Below are positions 1 to 9,462 of a stretch of DNA of 43,871 nt, one piece after another. The first letter of the stretch is position 1. Every line of letters begins with the position of its first letter. Both the position numbers and the translations under genes were made by a program. A model generated the notes under the pieces. The model did not search any database and was not told where the DNA came from. It saw nothing but the letters and a program-made list of their open reading frames with translations. The stretch comes from an uncultured Caryophanales bacterium (GTDB lineage Bacteria > Bacillota_I > Bacilli_A > RF39 > UBA660), in NCBI GenBank assembly GCA_947302515.1, contig CAMYVT010000010.1, positions 1 through 43,871 of the forward strand, read 5' to 3'.

Positions 1-12
1 AAGGGAATGTAT

Positions 13-36
13 CATTTTGTCCAATTGGACAAAATG
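13..36. promoter_or_regulatory. 24-bp perfect palindrome upstream of addA
   Basis: A perfect 24-base palindrome is centred on AATT at 23-26, with outer arms CATTTTGTCC and GGACAAAATG. It ends nine bases before the AAGAGGTGAT ribosome binding site of addA. No T-run follows it on the + strand, so it does not look like a terminator. Such symmetry suits a dimeric repressor site, but it could also lie inside the 3' end of an upstream gene: the frame starting at base 3 is open until a TAA that overlaps the addA ATG. Function is inferred only. Confidence 0.35.
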
Positions 37-58
37 GTCAAAAAAGAGGTGATAGATA

Positions 59-3000
59 ATGGCTTGGACAGAAGAGCAATTACAAGCAATTAACCTTGAA
101 GGAACTAATATCTTAGTTTCTGCTGGTGCTGGTTCTGGTAAAACAGCTGTTTTAACAGAAAGAGTTAAAAGAAAAGTATTAGAAGGTACTAGTGTAGAGA
201 ACTTACTCGTACTTACTTTTACTAATGCTGCAGCAGCAGAAATGAAAGATAGAATAAGAAGAGCTTTAAAAGGTACTAAAGGTTTAGAAGAAGAAGCAAA
301 TCTAGTAGATGGAGCATATATCACTACATTTGATTCTTTTGCTTTATCTATCGTTAAAAAGTATCATACAAAGCTAAATATTCCAGAAAATGTAGAAATA
401 ACTGATGAAGTAATATTAAGACTTAAGAAACAAGAAATATTAGATGAATTAATGGATTGTTATTATGAGAGACCTACTAAAGAATTTGAAAAATTAATTC
501 ATGATTTTTGCTTAAAAGATGATGAAGAGTTAAAGAAACAAATATTAGATGTATATTCTAAAATAGAATTAAAGTATGATAAGACAGACTTTATTAATAT
601 TTATTTTGATATATTTAATGAAGAAAAGATTAATTCTTTTATAGAAGAATATTTAGAGTTCTTAAAACAAAAACAAAAAGAAATAAAAGAATTATTCTTA
701 GAGTTACAAAATCACTTTGAATATGATTTTGTATCTAAGATGGAAGAGAATTATAAAGACTTTTTAAATGCCAACTCTTATCAAGAATTCTTGAATAGTA
801 TGAATTATGGTAAGATTAATGCACCTAGAGGTTCTAGTGAAGAGGGCAAAGCAATAAAAGGACAAATATCTGATTTATTAAAAGAGTTTAAAGAGAATTA
901 TTTAATATATTCATCAGTAGATGAAATAAAAGAAGATTTAAATTCAACTAAATCTTCTCAAAGAGTAATAATTGAAATATTAAAAGAGTTTGATTCTATT
1001 CTAGATCATTATAAGAATAAGAATTATATATATAACTTTAATGATATTGCAAGACTAGCAATTAAAGTAGTAGAAGAGAACGAAGATGTTCAAGAAGAAC
1101 TAAGAGAAAAGTTTTCTGAGATCCTAGTAGATGAGTATCAAGATACATCTGATATTCAAGAGAAGTTTATATCATTAATATCTAATAATAATGTATATAT
1201 GGTTGGAGATATTAAACAATCAATATATAGATTTAGAAATGCTAATCCAGATATATTCCAAGAGAAATATAATTTATATAAAGATAATATTAATGGTATA
1301 AAAATAGATTTATTAAAGAACTTTAGATCAAGAGAAGAAGTATTAGATGATATAAACTTATTATTTAATCCAGTAATGGATTTAAGAATAGGTGGAGCAG
1401 AGTATACTGAATCTCATCAAATGATTTATGGTAATAAATCATATGAAGAAGAGGGTAAAACTAACCAAGATTACCATATGAATATTATTACTTATAATTC
1501 TAAAGAGTTAGATAGAAATATTACTAAAGCTGAAGAAGAAGCTTTTATAATAGCAGATGATATAAAAAATAAAATTAATAATCATTTTCAAGTATTTGAT
1601 AAAGATAAGAAGACTCTTAGAGTTGCAGAATACTCTGACTTTACAATACTTCTAGATAGATATAAAGATTTTGATACTTATAAAAAGATATTTGAATATA
1701 AAGGGATACCTTTACAAATATATAAAGATGAGTCTTTTCAAAAAGATGATGATAGTTTAATATTTAAGAATTTATTAAAGTTTATATTATTAGTAAAAGA
1801 TAATAATATTAATAAAGAGTTTGAATATAATTTTATATCTTTAGCAAGATCTTTCTTGTATAGATATAGTGATAAAGATATATATAATATATTTATTAAT
1901 AAATCATATACTGATACAAGTATTTATAAAGATGCTTTAGAATTAAGTAATCTAGTTGATACAGTTAATTTATCTGAATTAATAAGACAAGTATTTATAT
2001 ATACTAAGTATGATGAAATTATATTAAATACTAGTGATATTAATGCTAAAAGAGTAAGAGAAGAGTATTTCTATAATTTAGCTAGATCTTATGAGAAATT
2101 AGGTAATACTATATATGATTTTGTAGATTATTTAGATAAAGTTTTTGAAAGTGATTTAGATTTAACTTTTAATAGTAATAGTAAGATAAACAACAGTTGT
2201 AGGATTATGACTATACATAAGTCAAAAGGTTTAGAATTCCCAATATGTTATTTTGCAGGATATTCTTCTACATTTAATTTTAGTGAATTACATTCTAGAA
2301 TAATATTTGATAAAGAATATGGATTAATATTACCTAAAGTAAATGAGTATTATAAAGATACTATATTAAAAGTATTATTAAAGAATAGGGTAAGACTAGA
2401 AGAAATATCAGAGAAAATTAGATTATTTTATGTAGCGACAACAAGAGCAAAAGAAGAAATGATATTTGTAGTACCAGAGTTAGAAGAAGAATTAGAAGTT
2501 AGAGATAAGGTATCTGATGTAGTAAGAAGTAAATATAATTCTTTCTTAAGTATTTTAAAGAGTATTACAAGTCTTATAATGCCTTATTTAACTCAGAGTA
2601 GTGTAATTGTGACTCTAGAGTATAAAGAAGCTATAGAGGTATCTAAATATGAGTCTAAAGAAACTAAATTAAATGTTTCTAACTTAATTCTTCCAAAGGA
2701 AGAAATAGAAGAGAAACATTTCTCTAAAGAGAATAATCAAATAATCTCTAAAGAAGAAAAAGAAGTAATGGAATTTGGTACAAAAGTACATGAATATTTA
2801 GAAGAATTAGATTTTAGTAATCCTATATTACTTGATAAAATCTATAATACTAGAATTAAAGATAAGATTACTAAGTTCTTAAATAGTGATTTAATGTGTA
2901 CTAAAATTAATAATACTATGTATAAAGAATATGAATTTTATTATGAGGAAGATAACAATATTAATCATGGAATAATAGACTTATTAATTGATAATAAAGA

Positions 3001-3169
3001 TAGTTTTACTATAATTGATTATAAATTAAAAAATATTGATGATTTAGCATACAATAAACAATTAAATGGATATAGAAATTATATTAAATCTATTACAGGT
3101 AAAGAAGTAGACTGTTACTTATATTCAATATTAGATGAGAATTATAGAGAGGTACCATATGAAGATTAA
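59..3169 (+). CDS. addA: ATP-dependent helicase/nuclease subunit A (AddA-type)
   Basis: This is the UvrD/RecB-like subunit of the AddAB (RexAB) enzyme, which unwinds and resects double-strand breaks for RecA loading. Superfamily 1A helicase motifs are all visible: Walker A GAGAGSGKT with K28, TFTNAAAAEM, the Walker B region DEYQDT near residues 358-363, GDIKQSIYRFR, NFRSREE, MTIHKSKGLEFP and VATTRAKEE. The C-terminus carries the PD-(D/E)XK nuclease: GIIDLL, then IIDYKLK with D987 and K989, then QLNGYRNYI, so both activities look intact. At 1036 residues it is somewhat shorter than Bacillus AddA (about 1200). The start follows AAGAGGTGAT and its ATG overlaps a TAA in another frame (TAATG), which fits coupling to an upstream addB, not visible here. 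The end overlaps the next gene by 11 bases. Confidence 0.93.
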   Translation: MAWTEEQLQAINLEGTNILVSAGAGSGKTAVLTERVKRKVLEGTSVENLLVLTFTNAAAAEMKDRIRRALKGTKGLEEEANLVDGAYITTFDSFALSIVKKYHTKLNIPENVEITDEVILRLKKQEILDELMDCYYERPTKEFEKLIHDFCLKDDEELKKQILDVYSKIELKYDKTDFINIYFDIFNEEKINSFIEEYLEFLKQKQKEIKELFLELQNHFEYDFVSKMEENYKDFLNANSYQEFLNSMNYGKINAPRGSSEEGKAIKGQISDLLKEFKENYLIYSSVDEIKEDLNSTKSSQRVIIEILKEFDSILDHYKNKNYIYNFNDIARLAIKVVEENEDVQEELREKFSEILVDEYQDTSDIQEKFISLISNNNVYMVGDIKQSIYRFRNANPDIFQEKYNLYKDNINGIKIDLLKNFRSREEVLDDINLLFNPVMDLRIGGAEYTESHQMIYGNKSYEEEGKTNQDYHMNIITYNSKELDRNITKAEEEAFIIADDIKNKINNHFQVFDKDKKTLRVAEYSDFTILLDRYKDFDTYKKIFEYKGIPLQIYKDESFQKDDDSLIFKNLLKFILLVKDNNINKEFEYNFISLARSFLYRYSDKDIYNIFINKSYTDTSIYKDALELSNLVDTVNLSELIRQVFIYTKYDEIILNTSDINAKRVREEYFYNLARSYEKLGNTIYDFVDYLDKVFESDLDLTFNSNSKINNSCRIMTIHKSKGLEFPICYFAGYSSTFNFSELHSRIIFDKEYGLILPKVNEYYKDTILKVLLKNRVRLEEISEKIRLFYVATTRAKEEMIFVVPELEEELEVRDKVSDVVRSKYNSFLSILKSITSLIMPYLTQSSVIVTLEYKEAIEVSKYESKETKLNVSNLILPKEEIEEKHFSKENNQIISKEEKEVMEFGTKVHEYLEELDFSNPILLDKIYNTRIKDKITKFLNSDLMCTKINNTMYKEYEFYYEEDNNINHGIIDLLIDNKDSFTIIDYKLKNIDDLAYNKQLNGYRNYIKSITGKEVDCYLYSILDENYREVPYED

Positions 3170-3665
3170 TTATGATAAATTAGTAATAAAACAATTTCAT
3201 GAAGATGAAATTGATAAATACTTAGAATTTATTAATAAAGTAAAAGCTACTATGGAACATCCTGAATGGTTAGGAGACTTTACTAAAGAAGATTTAATTA
3301 ATCTATTATCTACTAATTCTTATGGATTCTTCTTTATATATGAAGACATTATAGTAGGATCTAGTATATTAATACCTGCGAGAGAAAAAGATATTAAGAA
3401 ATTTGAATTGGATATAGATTATAAATATACTATGGATTATGGACCAGAAGGGGTATTAAAAGAAGCCCAAGGGAATGGTCTACAATTATATATTCTTAAG
3501 ACAATGGATGAATACTGTAAAGTAAATGGATATAAATATGCAGTTTCTACAGTACATCCAGATAACATATTTTGTATAAGAAATATGCAAAAACATGGCT
3601 TTAAATTCACTAAAAATAAAGAATTTAGTAGGGGTATAAGAAATATTTATTATAAAAGCATCTAA
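3159..3665 (+). CDS. GNAT family N-acetyltransferase
   Basis: A 168-residue protein of the GNAT fold, which moves an acetyl group from acetyl-CoA to an amine. The acetyl-CoA loop is seen as EAQGNGLQLYILK, and the C-terminus has the usual AVSTVHPDN...RNMQKHGFKF pattern (asparagine, then NMQKxGF) of the family. The substrate cannot be told. The frame stays open to an ATG at 3135, but GAGAGG at 3147-3152 lies six bases before the ATG at 3159, so the later start is preferred. It overlaps the end of addA by 11 bases and was probably co-transcribed with it. A terminator begins inside its last codons. Confidence 0.8.
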   Translation: MKINYDKLVIKQFHEDEIDKYLEFINKVKATMEHPEWLGDFTKEDLINLLSTNSYGFFFIYEDIIVGSSILIPAREKDIKKFELDIDYKYTMDYGPEGVLKEAQGNGLQLYILKTMDEYCKVNGYKYAVSTVHPDNIFCIRNMQKHGFKFTKNKEFSRGIRNIYYKSI

Positions 3666-3690
3666 AAAGATGCTTTTTTGTTGTTTTTAT
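3654..3690 (+). terminator. Rho-independent terminator after the GNAT gene
   Basis: Stem AAAAGCATC (3654-3662) and GATGCTTTT (3669-3677) with a six-base loop, followed by a T-rich run. It closes the addA transcript. Confidence 0.9.
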
Positions 3691-3762
3691 AATACTTTTT
3701 TGGTAGAATATATAAAGCATTTGAGCCAAAGTATATTTATTTTAAAAAGTTACTTATTTGGT

Positions 3763-3814
3763 TTGAAAAAAGTGCCGAATTAAGGTATAATTTATTAAGA
3801 TAGGTTGTTCGGCA
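3763..3814 (+). promoter_or_regulatory. Promoter of the polysaccharide operon with inverted repeat
   Basis: TTGAAA at 3763-3768 and TATAAT at 3786-3791 are separated by 17 bases, a near-consensus vegetative promoter. A 7-base inverted repeat, TGCCGAA (3773-3779) and TTCGGCA (3808-3814), brackets the -10 box and the expected transcription start. The promoter call is strong. An operator role for the repeat is inference. Confidence 0.8.
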
Positions 3815-3839
3815 TATACGAATTGAGGTTATTATTGAT

Positions 3840-5723
3840 ATGGCAAAAAAAGTAGATGAATTATTACAAAGTAAGTTACCTAATATATTAATGTTTGTAA
3901 TATTAGATTTAATTACTGTTGCAGTTACTTCTTTAGTTGCAATAGGATTAAGATTTGACTTTCATAATATTCCAGAATTATATTTTATTAATTCTTATAG
4001 ATATTTGATATGTGATGTATTTGTTTTATACATTATATTTTTCTTTTATCGTTTATATACTTCTGTATGGAAATATGCATCTGTACCAGAATTAATTAAT
4101 ATAATACTTGCTAGTTTTACTTTTGAAGTAGTTACTTTTGGATATAAGATTGCTTTTAATATATCTATGCCACGAAGTTATTATTTAATACAAGTATTAT
4201 TATTAATAGCTTGTGTTTGCTTTACAAGACTAGGATATAGAGCTGCAAGATCTATCTATATTTCTTATTTTGAAGGAAAATTAAGAAAAAAGAATGTAAT
4301 GCTTGTTGGAGCAGGGGATGCTGGAAGACTAATTATTGATGAATTACGTATGAATAAAGACAATCTTGATATGAAGATTGCTTGTGTAATTGATGATAAC
4401 AAAGCTAAAGTTGGTTCTTATATTAAAGGTATTTTAATATGTGGAACTACTAAAGATATTGAAAAATGTGCTGAAGATTATCATATTGAAGAAATAATTA
4501 TTGCTATGCCTTCAGTATCTAAAGAAAAAATTGATCAAATAGTTACAGAATGTCATAAAACTAAATGTGAAATTAAGATTTTACCATCTTACTATGCATC
4601 ACTTAATAATAATTTTAAGAGTGGTGTTGTTAATAAGATTAGACCTTTAAGTTATGAAGACTTCTTAGGTAGAGATCAAATAGTGGTTGATGACCAAGAA
4701 ATTAATGATAACTTAGAAAATAAAGTTGTATTAGTCACTGGTGGTGGAGGATCTATTGGATCTGAGTTATGTCGTCAGATTGCAAAATGCAATCCAAAGA
4801 CATTAATTATTTTTGATATTTATGAAAATAATGCTTATGAGATTCAACAAGAATTATTTAGAGATTATCCACAACTTGATTTACATACTATTATTGGTAG
4901 TGTAAGAGACTATGATAGATTAGAAAAAGTATTTAAAGAATTTAAACCTGATCAAGTATATCATGCTGCTGCTCATAAACATGTTCCATTAATGGAAGTA
5001 AGTCCAAATGAAGCAATTAAAAACAATGCCTTTGGAACTCTTAATACTTGTAAATTAGCTGATAAATATAAAGTTAAGAAATTTGTTTTAATAAGTACAG
5101 ATAAAGCTGTTCGACCAACAAACGTTATGGGGGCATCTAAACGTATTTGTGAAATGATTATTCAGACTTATGATAAAAAGAGTAAAGATACTGATTATGT
5201 TGCAGTTAGATTTGGAAATGTATTAGGAAGTAATGGTTCTGTAATTCCTTTATTCTTAAAACAAATCGAAAATGGTGGCCCTGTAACAGTAACTCATAAA
5301 AAAATGAGAAGATTTTTTATGACTATTCCTGAAGCAGTTAGTTTAGTACTTCAAGCAGGATGTTATGCTGAAGGCGGAGAAATATTTGTCCTTGATATGG
5401 GTAAACCTGTATATATTTATGATTTAGCAGAGAAATTAATTCGTTATAAAGGATTAGAACCTAATATAGATATTCCTATTAAGATTACAGGATTAAGACC
5501 TGGAGAAAAACTATTTGAAGAAACGTTAATGGAAGAAGAAGGTATGAAGGAAACTCCAAACAAGTTAATTCATATTGGAAAGCCAATAAGAATTCCAGAT
5601 ACATTCTTAGATGACTTAGACAAATTAATTAAATCAGCTTATAAAAATGATGATGATATTAAAGATAAGGTAGCAAAGATTGTTACAACTTATAAAGTTG
5701 ATAAAGAAAGAGTAGGTAAGTAA
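3840..5723 (+). CDS. pglF: Membrane-bound UDP-GlcNAc 4,6-dehydratase (PglF/CapD/EpsC-type)
   Basis: This 627-residue nucleotide-sugar dehydratase most likely converts UDP-GlcNAc to UDP-4-keto-6-deoxy-GlcNAc, the first step to bacillosamine-like sugars. It has about four N-terminal membrane helices (first 130 residues), a Rossmann-like domain with GAGDAGRLI, and a second Rossmann SDR domain with VTGGGGSIGSELC near 299-309. The STDKAVRPTNVMGASKR stretch has Met where soluble SDRs have the catalytic Tyr, as is known for the large membrane-bound PglF/WbpM class, and keeps the following Lys. The length matches the family. It is the first gene of the operon, with AATTGAGGTT as ribosome binding site, and its stop is one base from the next start. 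The exact product stereochemistry is inferred from the class. Confidence 0.9.
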   Translation: MAKKVDELLQSKLPNILMFVILDLITVAVTSLVAIGLRFDFHNIPELYFINSYRYLICDVFVLYIIFFFYRLYTSVWKYASVPELINIILASFTFEVVTFGYKIAFNISMPRSYYLIQVLLLIACVCFTRLGYRAARSIYISYFEGKLRKKNVMLVGAGDAGRLIIDELRMNKDNLDMKIACVIDDNKAKVGSYIKGILICGTTKDIEKCAEDYHIEEIIIAMPSVSKEKIDQIVTECHKTKCEIKILPSYYASLNNNFKSGVVNKIRPLSYEDFLGRDQIVVDDQEINDNLENKVVLVTGGGGSIGSELCRQIAKCNPKTLIIFDIYENNAYEIQQELFRDYPQLDLHTIIGSVRDYDRLEKVFKEFKPDQVYHAAAHKHVPLMEVSPNEAIKNNAFGTLNTCKLADKYKVKKFVLISTDKAVRPTNVMGASKRICEMIIQTYDKKSKDTDYVAVRFGNVLGSNGSVIPLFLKQIENGGPVTVTHKKMRRFFMTIPEAVSLVLQAGCYAEGGEIFVLDMGKPVYIYDLAEKLIRYKGLEPNIDIPIKITGLRPGEKLFEETLMEEEGMKETPNKLIHIGKPIRIPDTFLDDLDKLIKSAYKNDDDIKDKVAKIVTTYKVDKERVGK

Positions 5724-5724
5724 T

Positions 5725-6948
5725 ATGAGTGAAGGATTAAAGAAAAGAAATATTCCTTTTTCTCCTCCTGATATGACAGAAGAAGAAGCAAATGCATCAG
5801 CAGATGCTGTAAAATCTGGTTGGATAACAACTGGACCTAGAACAAAGGAATTTGAAAAGAGAATTGCTGAATATTGTGGTGTTGATAAAGCTGTTTGTTT
5901 AAATTCAAATACAGCATGTCAAGAAACAGTATTAAGAGTATTAGGTGTTGGACCAGGGGACGAAGTTATTACTTGCGCTTATACATATACTGCTTCTGCT
6001 AGTGTTATTGATCACGTAGGAGCAAAAATAGTGTTAGTTGATTGCCAAAAGGATTCATATGAAATGGACTATGATGCTTTAGAAAATGCTATAACTGAGA
6101 AAACAAAAGTAATAATCCCAGTAGATATTGCTGGTGTAATGTGTGATTATGACAAAATATTTGAAATTGTAGAAAGAAAAAAATCATTATTTAAACCTAA
6201 TAATGATATTCAAAGATTATTTGGTAGAATCATTGTTGCAGCTGATGCTGCACATTCATTCGGTGCAACTTACAAGGGACAAATGAGTGGTAGTGTTGCC
6301 GATTTTACAAGTTTTTCATTCCATGCAGTTAAGAATTTAACTACTGCTGAAGGTGGAGCATTAACTTGGAAAAATATTGATGGACTTGATAACGATGAAT
6401 TATATAAGCAGTTTATGTTATGGTCTTTACATGGCCAAAGTAAAGATGCTTTAGCTAAGACTAAATTAGGAGCTTGGGAATACGATATTGTTTATACTGG
6501 ATATAAATGTAATATGACAGATATTATGGCTGCTATTGGTTTAGTTCAATTAGATAGATATTCGGGATTAATTGCTAGAAGAAAAGAACTTGTTGCAATG
6601 TATAATAGTTTACTAGATCATGATTTAGTTGATATATTACAACATGAAACTGGTAATGGCATTTCAAGTCATCATTTAATGCTTGTTAGAGTTAAAGATA
6701 TAAATGATGAACAAAGAAATGAAATAATTACTAAACTTGCAGAAGAGGGTGTTGCAACAAATGTTCATTACAAACCTTTACCAATGCATACTGCGTATAA
6801 AAAACTTGGGTTTGATATTAAAGATTATCCTAATGCATTTAATATGTATCATAATGAAATAACTCTTCCATTACATACTAAATTAAGTAATGAAGATGTT
6901 GAATTCATTTGTGAAGAATTTAATAAAATTGTTAAACTTGTAAAATAA
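5725..6948 (+). CDS. pglE: DegT/DnrJ/EryC1 sugar aminotransferase (PglE-type)
   Basis: A 407-residue PLP-dependent aminotransferase of the DegT/DnrJ/EryC1/StrS family, expected to aminate the 4-keto sugar made by the preceding enzyme, with glutamate as likely donor. Family features include the N-terminal substrate segment ending GWITTGPRTKEFE, the NSNTACQ phosphate-binding region, ADAAHSFGATYKG with the Asp that contacts the PLP ring nitrogen, and SFHAVKNLTTAEGGAL with K203 as the Schiff-base lysine. It is transcribed directly after pglF with a single base between stop and start, so translation is probably coupled. The pairing with a PglF-type dehydratase supports a UDP-4-amino-4,6-dideoxy-GlcNAc product, though another 4-amino hexose is possible. 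Confidence 0.85.
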   Translation: MSEGLKKRNIPFSPPDMTEEEANASADAVKSGWITTGPRTKEFEKRIAEYCGVDKAVCLNSNTACQETVLRVLGVGPGDEVITCAYTYTASASVIDHVGAKIVLVDCQKDSYEMDYDALENAITEKTKVIIPVDIAGVMCDYDKIFEIVERKKSLFKPNNDIQRLFGRIIVAADAAHSFGATYKGQMSGSVADFTSFSFHAVKNLTTAEGGALTWKNIDGLDNDELYKQFMLWSLHGQSKDALAKTKLGAWEYDIVYTGYKCNMTDIMAAIGLVQLDRYSGLIARRKELVAMYNSLLDHDLVDILQHETGNGISSHHLMLVRVKDINDEQRNEIITKLAEEGVATNVHYKPLPMHTAYKKLGFDIKDYPNAFNMYHNEITLPLHTKLSNEDVEFICEEFNKIVKLVK

Positions 6949-6973
6949 TTTAAAATTATAGGAGGTTACGGAA

Positions 6974-8272
6974 ATGTACGCTAGATTTGTAAAAAGATTT
7001 ATTGATATTATTTTTTCTTTAATTGGATTGGTTTTCTTTTGCATCATTTTTGTTATTATTGCTCCTTTAATTTGGTTAGAAGATAAAGGTTCTGTTTTTT
7101 ACAATGGAAAAAGACTTGGAAAGAATGGGAAAGTATTTACTATGTATAAATTTAGAACCATGAAAGAAAATTCAAAAGATATTAGAAATAAAGATGGATC
7201 TACTTATAATGGTGATGACGATCCAAGACTTACCAAGATTGGAAAAATATTACGTAAGACTAGTTTGGACGAGTTACCACAATTAATAAATGTATTTATT
7301 GGTAATATGAGTTTTATAGGACCAAGGCCTGATCTTCCTGAGCATATAAAACAATATAGTAAAATAGAAAAACTAAAACTAAATGTTTTACCAGGTATAA
7401 CTGGATATAATCAAGCTTATTATCGTAATTCAATTGATTGGCATGAAAGATTAAAAAATGATGTTTATTATGTAGAACATATTAGTTTTATATTTGATTT
7501 AAAAATTGTTTTCAAAACAATTGCGACTGTATTATTGAGAGAAGGTATTTATGTGTCAAACAATAAATATAATTTAATTGATTTAGATTGGGATACTAAT
7601 TATTTTGGTGTTAAATCTGGTAAAGTTGTCTTAAATGAATTAATTGATGATAATGATTTAAAATCAATACTTAAGTGGTCTAAAAACTATGAGTTTGTTA
7701 CAATTCAAAATAGCAACAATATTAGTGATAATAATATTATGATTGGCAAAACTAAAGCTTTTTTAACAGATGTTAATGTTCAATTTGAAAAGAAAGTAGA
7801 TAAAAGTGTTCGGTCATATGAGAAAAAGATTACTATTGAGAATAATTGTAAGAAAAATGAAAAATTATTAGATATAGCGAGAAATGCTTATATTTATTCA
7901 AGATTTATTAATGATATTAATTTAGATAAGAATAAATCCAAATTACTTTACTATAACTGGTTGAAGAATTCTTTTAATAATGAGAATAAGTATATTTCTT
8001 ATTACAAAGAAAAAGATACTTATTTAGGTTATTGCCTATTTCACTTTGATGAAGATGGTTGTGTTATTGAGTTAATTGCTGCAGATCTAAATCATAAAAG
8101 AAGTGGAGTTGGTTCTAAATTGTTAGATTCTATTTATTATATGTGTAATGAGCAAAATATTGATAATCTTTATGTTGGAACACAATTAGATAATATTCCT
8201 GCACAAAATTTTTATACAAAAAATGGTTTTAAAGTAAAAACTTATAACTCTATTTATCATCTATGGAAATAA
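6974..8272 (+). CDS. Phosphoglycosyltransferase fused to a GNAT acetyltransferase (PglC-GNAT)
   Basis: A two-domain protein of 432 residues. Residues 1-190 are a small monotopic phosphoglycosyltransferase (bacterial sugar transferase family): a membrane-associated helix near 10-33, KVFTMYKFRTMKENS, GDDDPRLTKIG, and the catalytic Asp-Glu pair D99-E100 in SLDELPQLINV, then GNMSFIGPRPDLPEH. It would load a sugar-1-phosphate on undecaprenyl phosphate. Residues from about 200 resemble the dTDP-fucosamine acetyltransferase (WecD) type of GNAT: LDWDTNYFGVKSGKV at its start and KRSGVGSKLLDS near 375 as acetyl-CoA loop. It would acetylate the 4-amino group left by the previous enzyme. Neisseria PglB joins the same two activities using an unrelated left-handed helix acetyltransferase. 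The start follows a GGAGGTTACGGAA site. Confidence 0.85.
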   Translation: MYARFVKRFIDIIFSLIGLVFFCIIFVIIAPLIWLEDKGSVFYNGKRLGKNGKVFTMYKFRTMKENSKDIRNKDGSTYNGDDDPRLTKIGKILRKTSLDELPQLINVFIGNMSFIGPRPDLPEHIKQYSKIEKLKLNVLPGITGYNQAYYRNSIDWHERLKNDVYYVEHISFIFDLKIVFKTIATVLLREGIYVSNNKYNLIDLDWDTNYFGVKSGKVVLNELIDDNDLKSILKWSKNYEFVTIQNSNNISDNNIMIGKTKAFLTDVNVQFEKKVDKSVRSYEKKITIENNCKKNEKLLDIARNAYIYSRFINDINLDKNKSKLLYYNWLKNSFNNENKYISYYKEKDTYLGYCLFHFDEDGCVIELIAADLNHKRSGVGSKLLDSIYYMCNEQNIDNLYVGTQLDNIPAQNFYTKNGFKVKTYNSIYHLWK

Positions 8273-8301
8273 AGTACTTTATTATGAAAGGGTGTTTATG
8301 T

Positions 8302-9444
8302 TTGAAAAATATTATGTTAATTTGTAATAGTGATAAATCAAGAATTAGAAATAAAGAAGAATTGAAATTAGATGGAATGTATGTTCCTTGTGTAAATGCC
8401 TTAGGTACTGATAAATATAATATTTATGCTGGAATGAATTGCAATATAGAAAGTGATATTTATGATAAAGATTGTATCCATTTTTATAATCAGAATGTAT
8501 TTAGGAGTTTAACTGCGTTTCGTGATAATAAAAAAGCTTTTGATAACATTAATTCCATTATAAAAAACTATAATATAGATGTTATTCATTGTAATACACC
8601 TATAGGTGGTTTTTTGGGTAGGATATGTGGACATAAGAATAAAACTAATAAGGTGATTTACACTGCTCATGGTTTTCACTTTTTTAAGGGTAATAGTTTT
8701 ATTAAGAATTTTATTTTTAAAAATGTTGAAAAGTATTTAGCTCATTTTACAGATGCTATTATTACAATGAATCATGAGGATTATGAAGAGGCTCAAAAGT
8801 TTAGGCTTAGAAATAATGGTAAAGTTTATTTCATACACGGGATAGGAATCAATTTGCAAGATTACAAAAATATTAATGTTAATGTTGAAAAAAAAAGAAA
8901 AGAATTGGGCTTGCTAGATGATGATATAGTATTGATTTCAATGGGAGATTTAATAAAAAGAAAAAACTATGCTTTGTCATTAGAAATTATTTTCGCTTGT
9001 AATAATCCACATATTAAATATTTAATATGTGGGAAGGGTCCTGAACTTGAATTATTGAAAAAACAAGCAATTAATCTAGGCATTGATAATCAAGTGATTT
9101 TTTTAGGTTTTAGAACTGACATAAAAGAATTGTTACAAATATCTGACATTTTTTTGTTTACTACATTACAAGAGGGATTACCTCGTTCTTTAATGGAAGC
9201 AATGGCGTCTGGATTGCCATGTGTTGTTTCAAATATTAGAGGTAATAAAGATTTAATTGATAATAATAAAGGTGGTTATTGTTGCAATAATGTTAATGAC
9301 TATGTTTTTGCAATAAATAAATTAATTAATGACAAAGAAACATGTAAATCTTTTGGAAAATATAATATTAATAGAATTATTAAGTATGATATTAATTATG
9401 TCACTAAAGAAATGAAAAGAATATATAAAGATATAGGAATATAA
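8302..9444 (+). CDS. GT4 family glycosyltransferase
   Basis: A 380-residue GT-B fold glycosyltransferase, cytosolic and probably membrane-peripheral, adding a sugar to the lipid-linked repeat unit. The C-terminal half carries the GT4 donor-binding signature: EGLPRSLMEAMASGLPCVVS (the E-x7-E pattern), preceded by ISMGDLIKRKNY and YLICGKGPELELLKKQA. The N-terminal half has IDVIHCNTPIGG and VIYTAHGFHFF, typical of EpsF/PglA-like members. I choose a TTG start at 8302, because GAAAGGGTG lies seven bases before it; the in-frame ATGs at 8263 and 8284 have no such site and would overlap the previous gene or its stop region. Donor and acceptor sugars are unknown. Confidence 0.85.
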   Translation: MKNIMLICNSDKSRIRNKEELKLDGMYVPCVNALGTDKYNIYAGMNCNIESDIYDKDCIHFYNQNVFRSLTAFRDNKKAFDNINSIIKNYNIDVIHCNTPIGGFLGRICGHKNKTNKVIYTAHGFHFFKGNSFIKNFIFKNVEKYLAHFTDAIITMNHEDYEEAQKFRLRNNGKVYFIHGIGINLQDYKNINVNVEKKRKELGLLDDDIVLISMGDLIKRKNYALSLEIIFACNNPHIKYLICGKGPELELLKKQAINLGIDNQVIFLGFRTDIKELLQISDIFLFTTLQEGLPRSLMEAMASGLPCVVSNIRGNKDLIDNNKGGYCCNNVNDYVFAINKLINDKETCKSFGKYNINRIIKYDINYVTKEMKRIYKDIGI

Positions 9445-9462
9445 AAAAGGAGTTGGTTTTTT

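Noticed and set aside
3..59. Frame open from the left edge to a TAA overlapping the addA ATG, possibly the end of addB
   Set aside because: The 18 residues (containing FCPIGQNGQKRG) cannot be identified as AddB, and another frame is open as well. The palindrome occupying these bases may mean the stretch is not coding.
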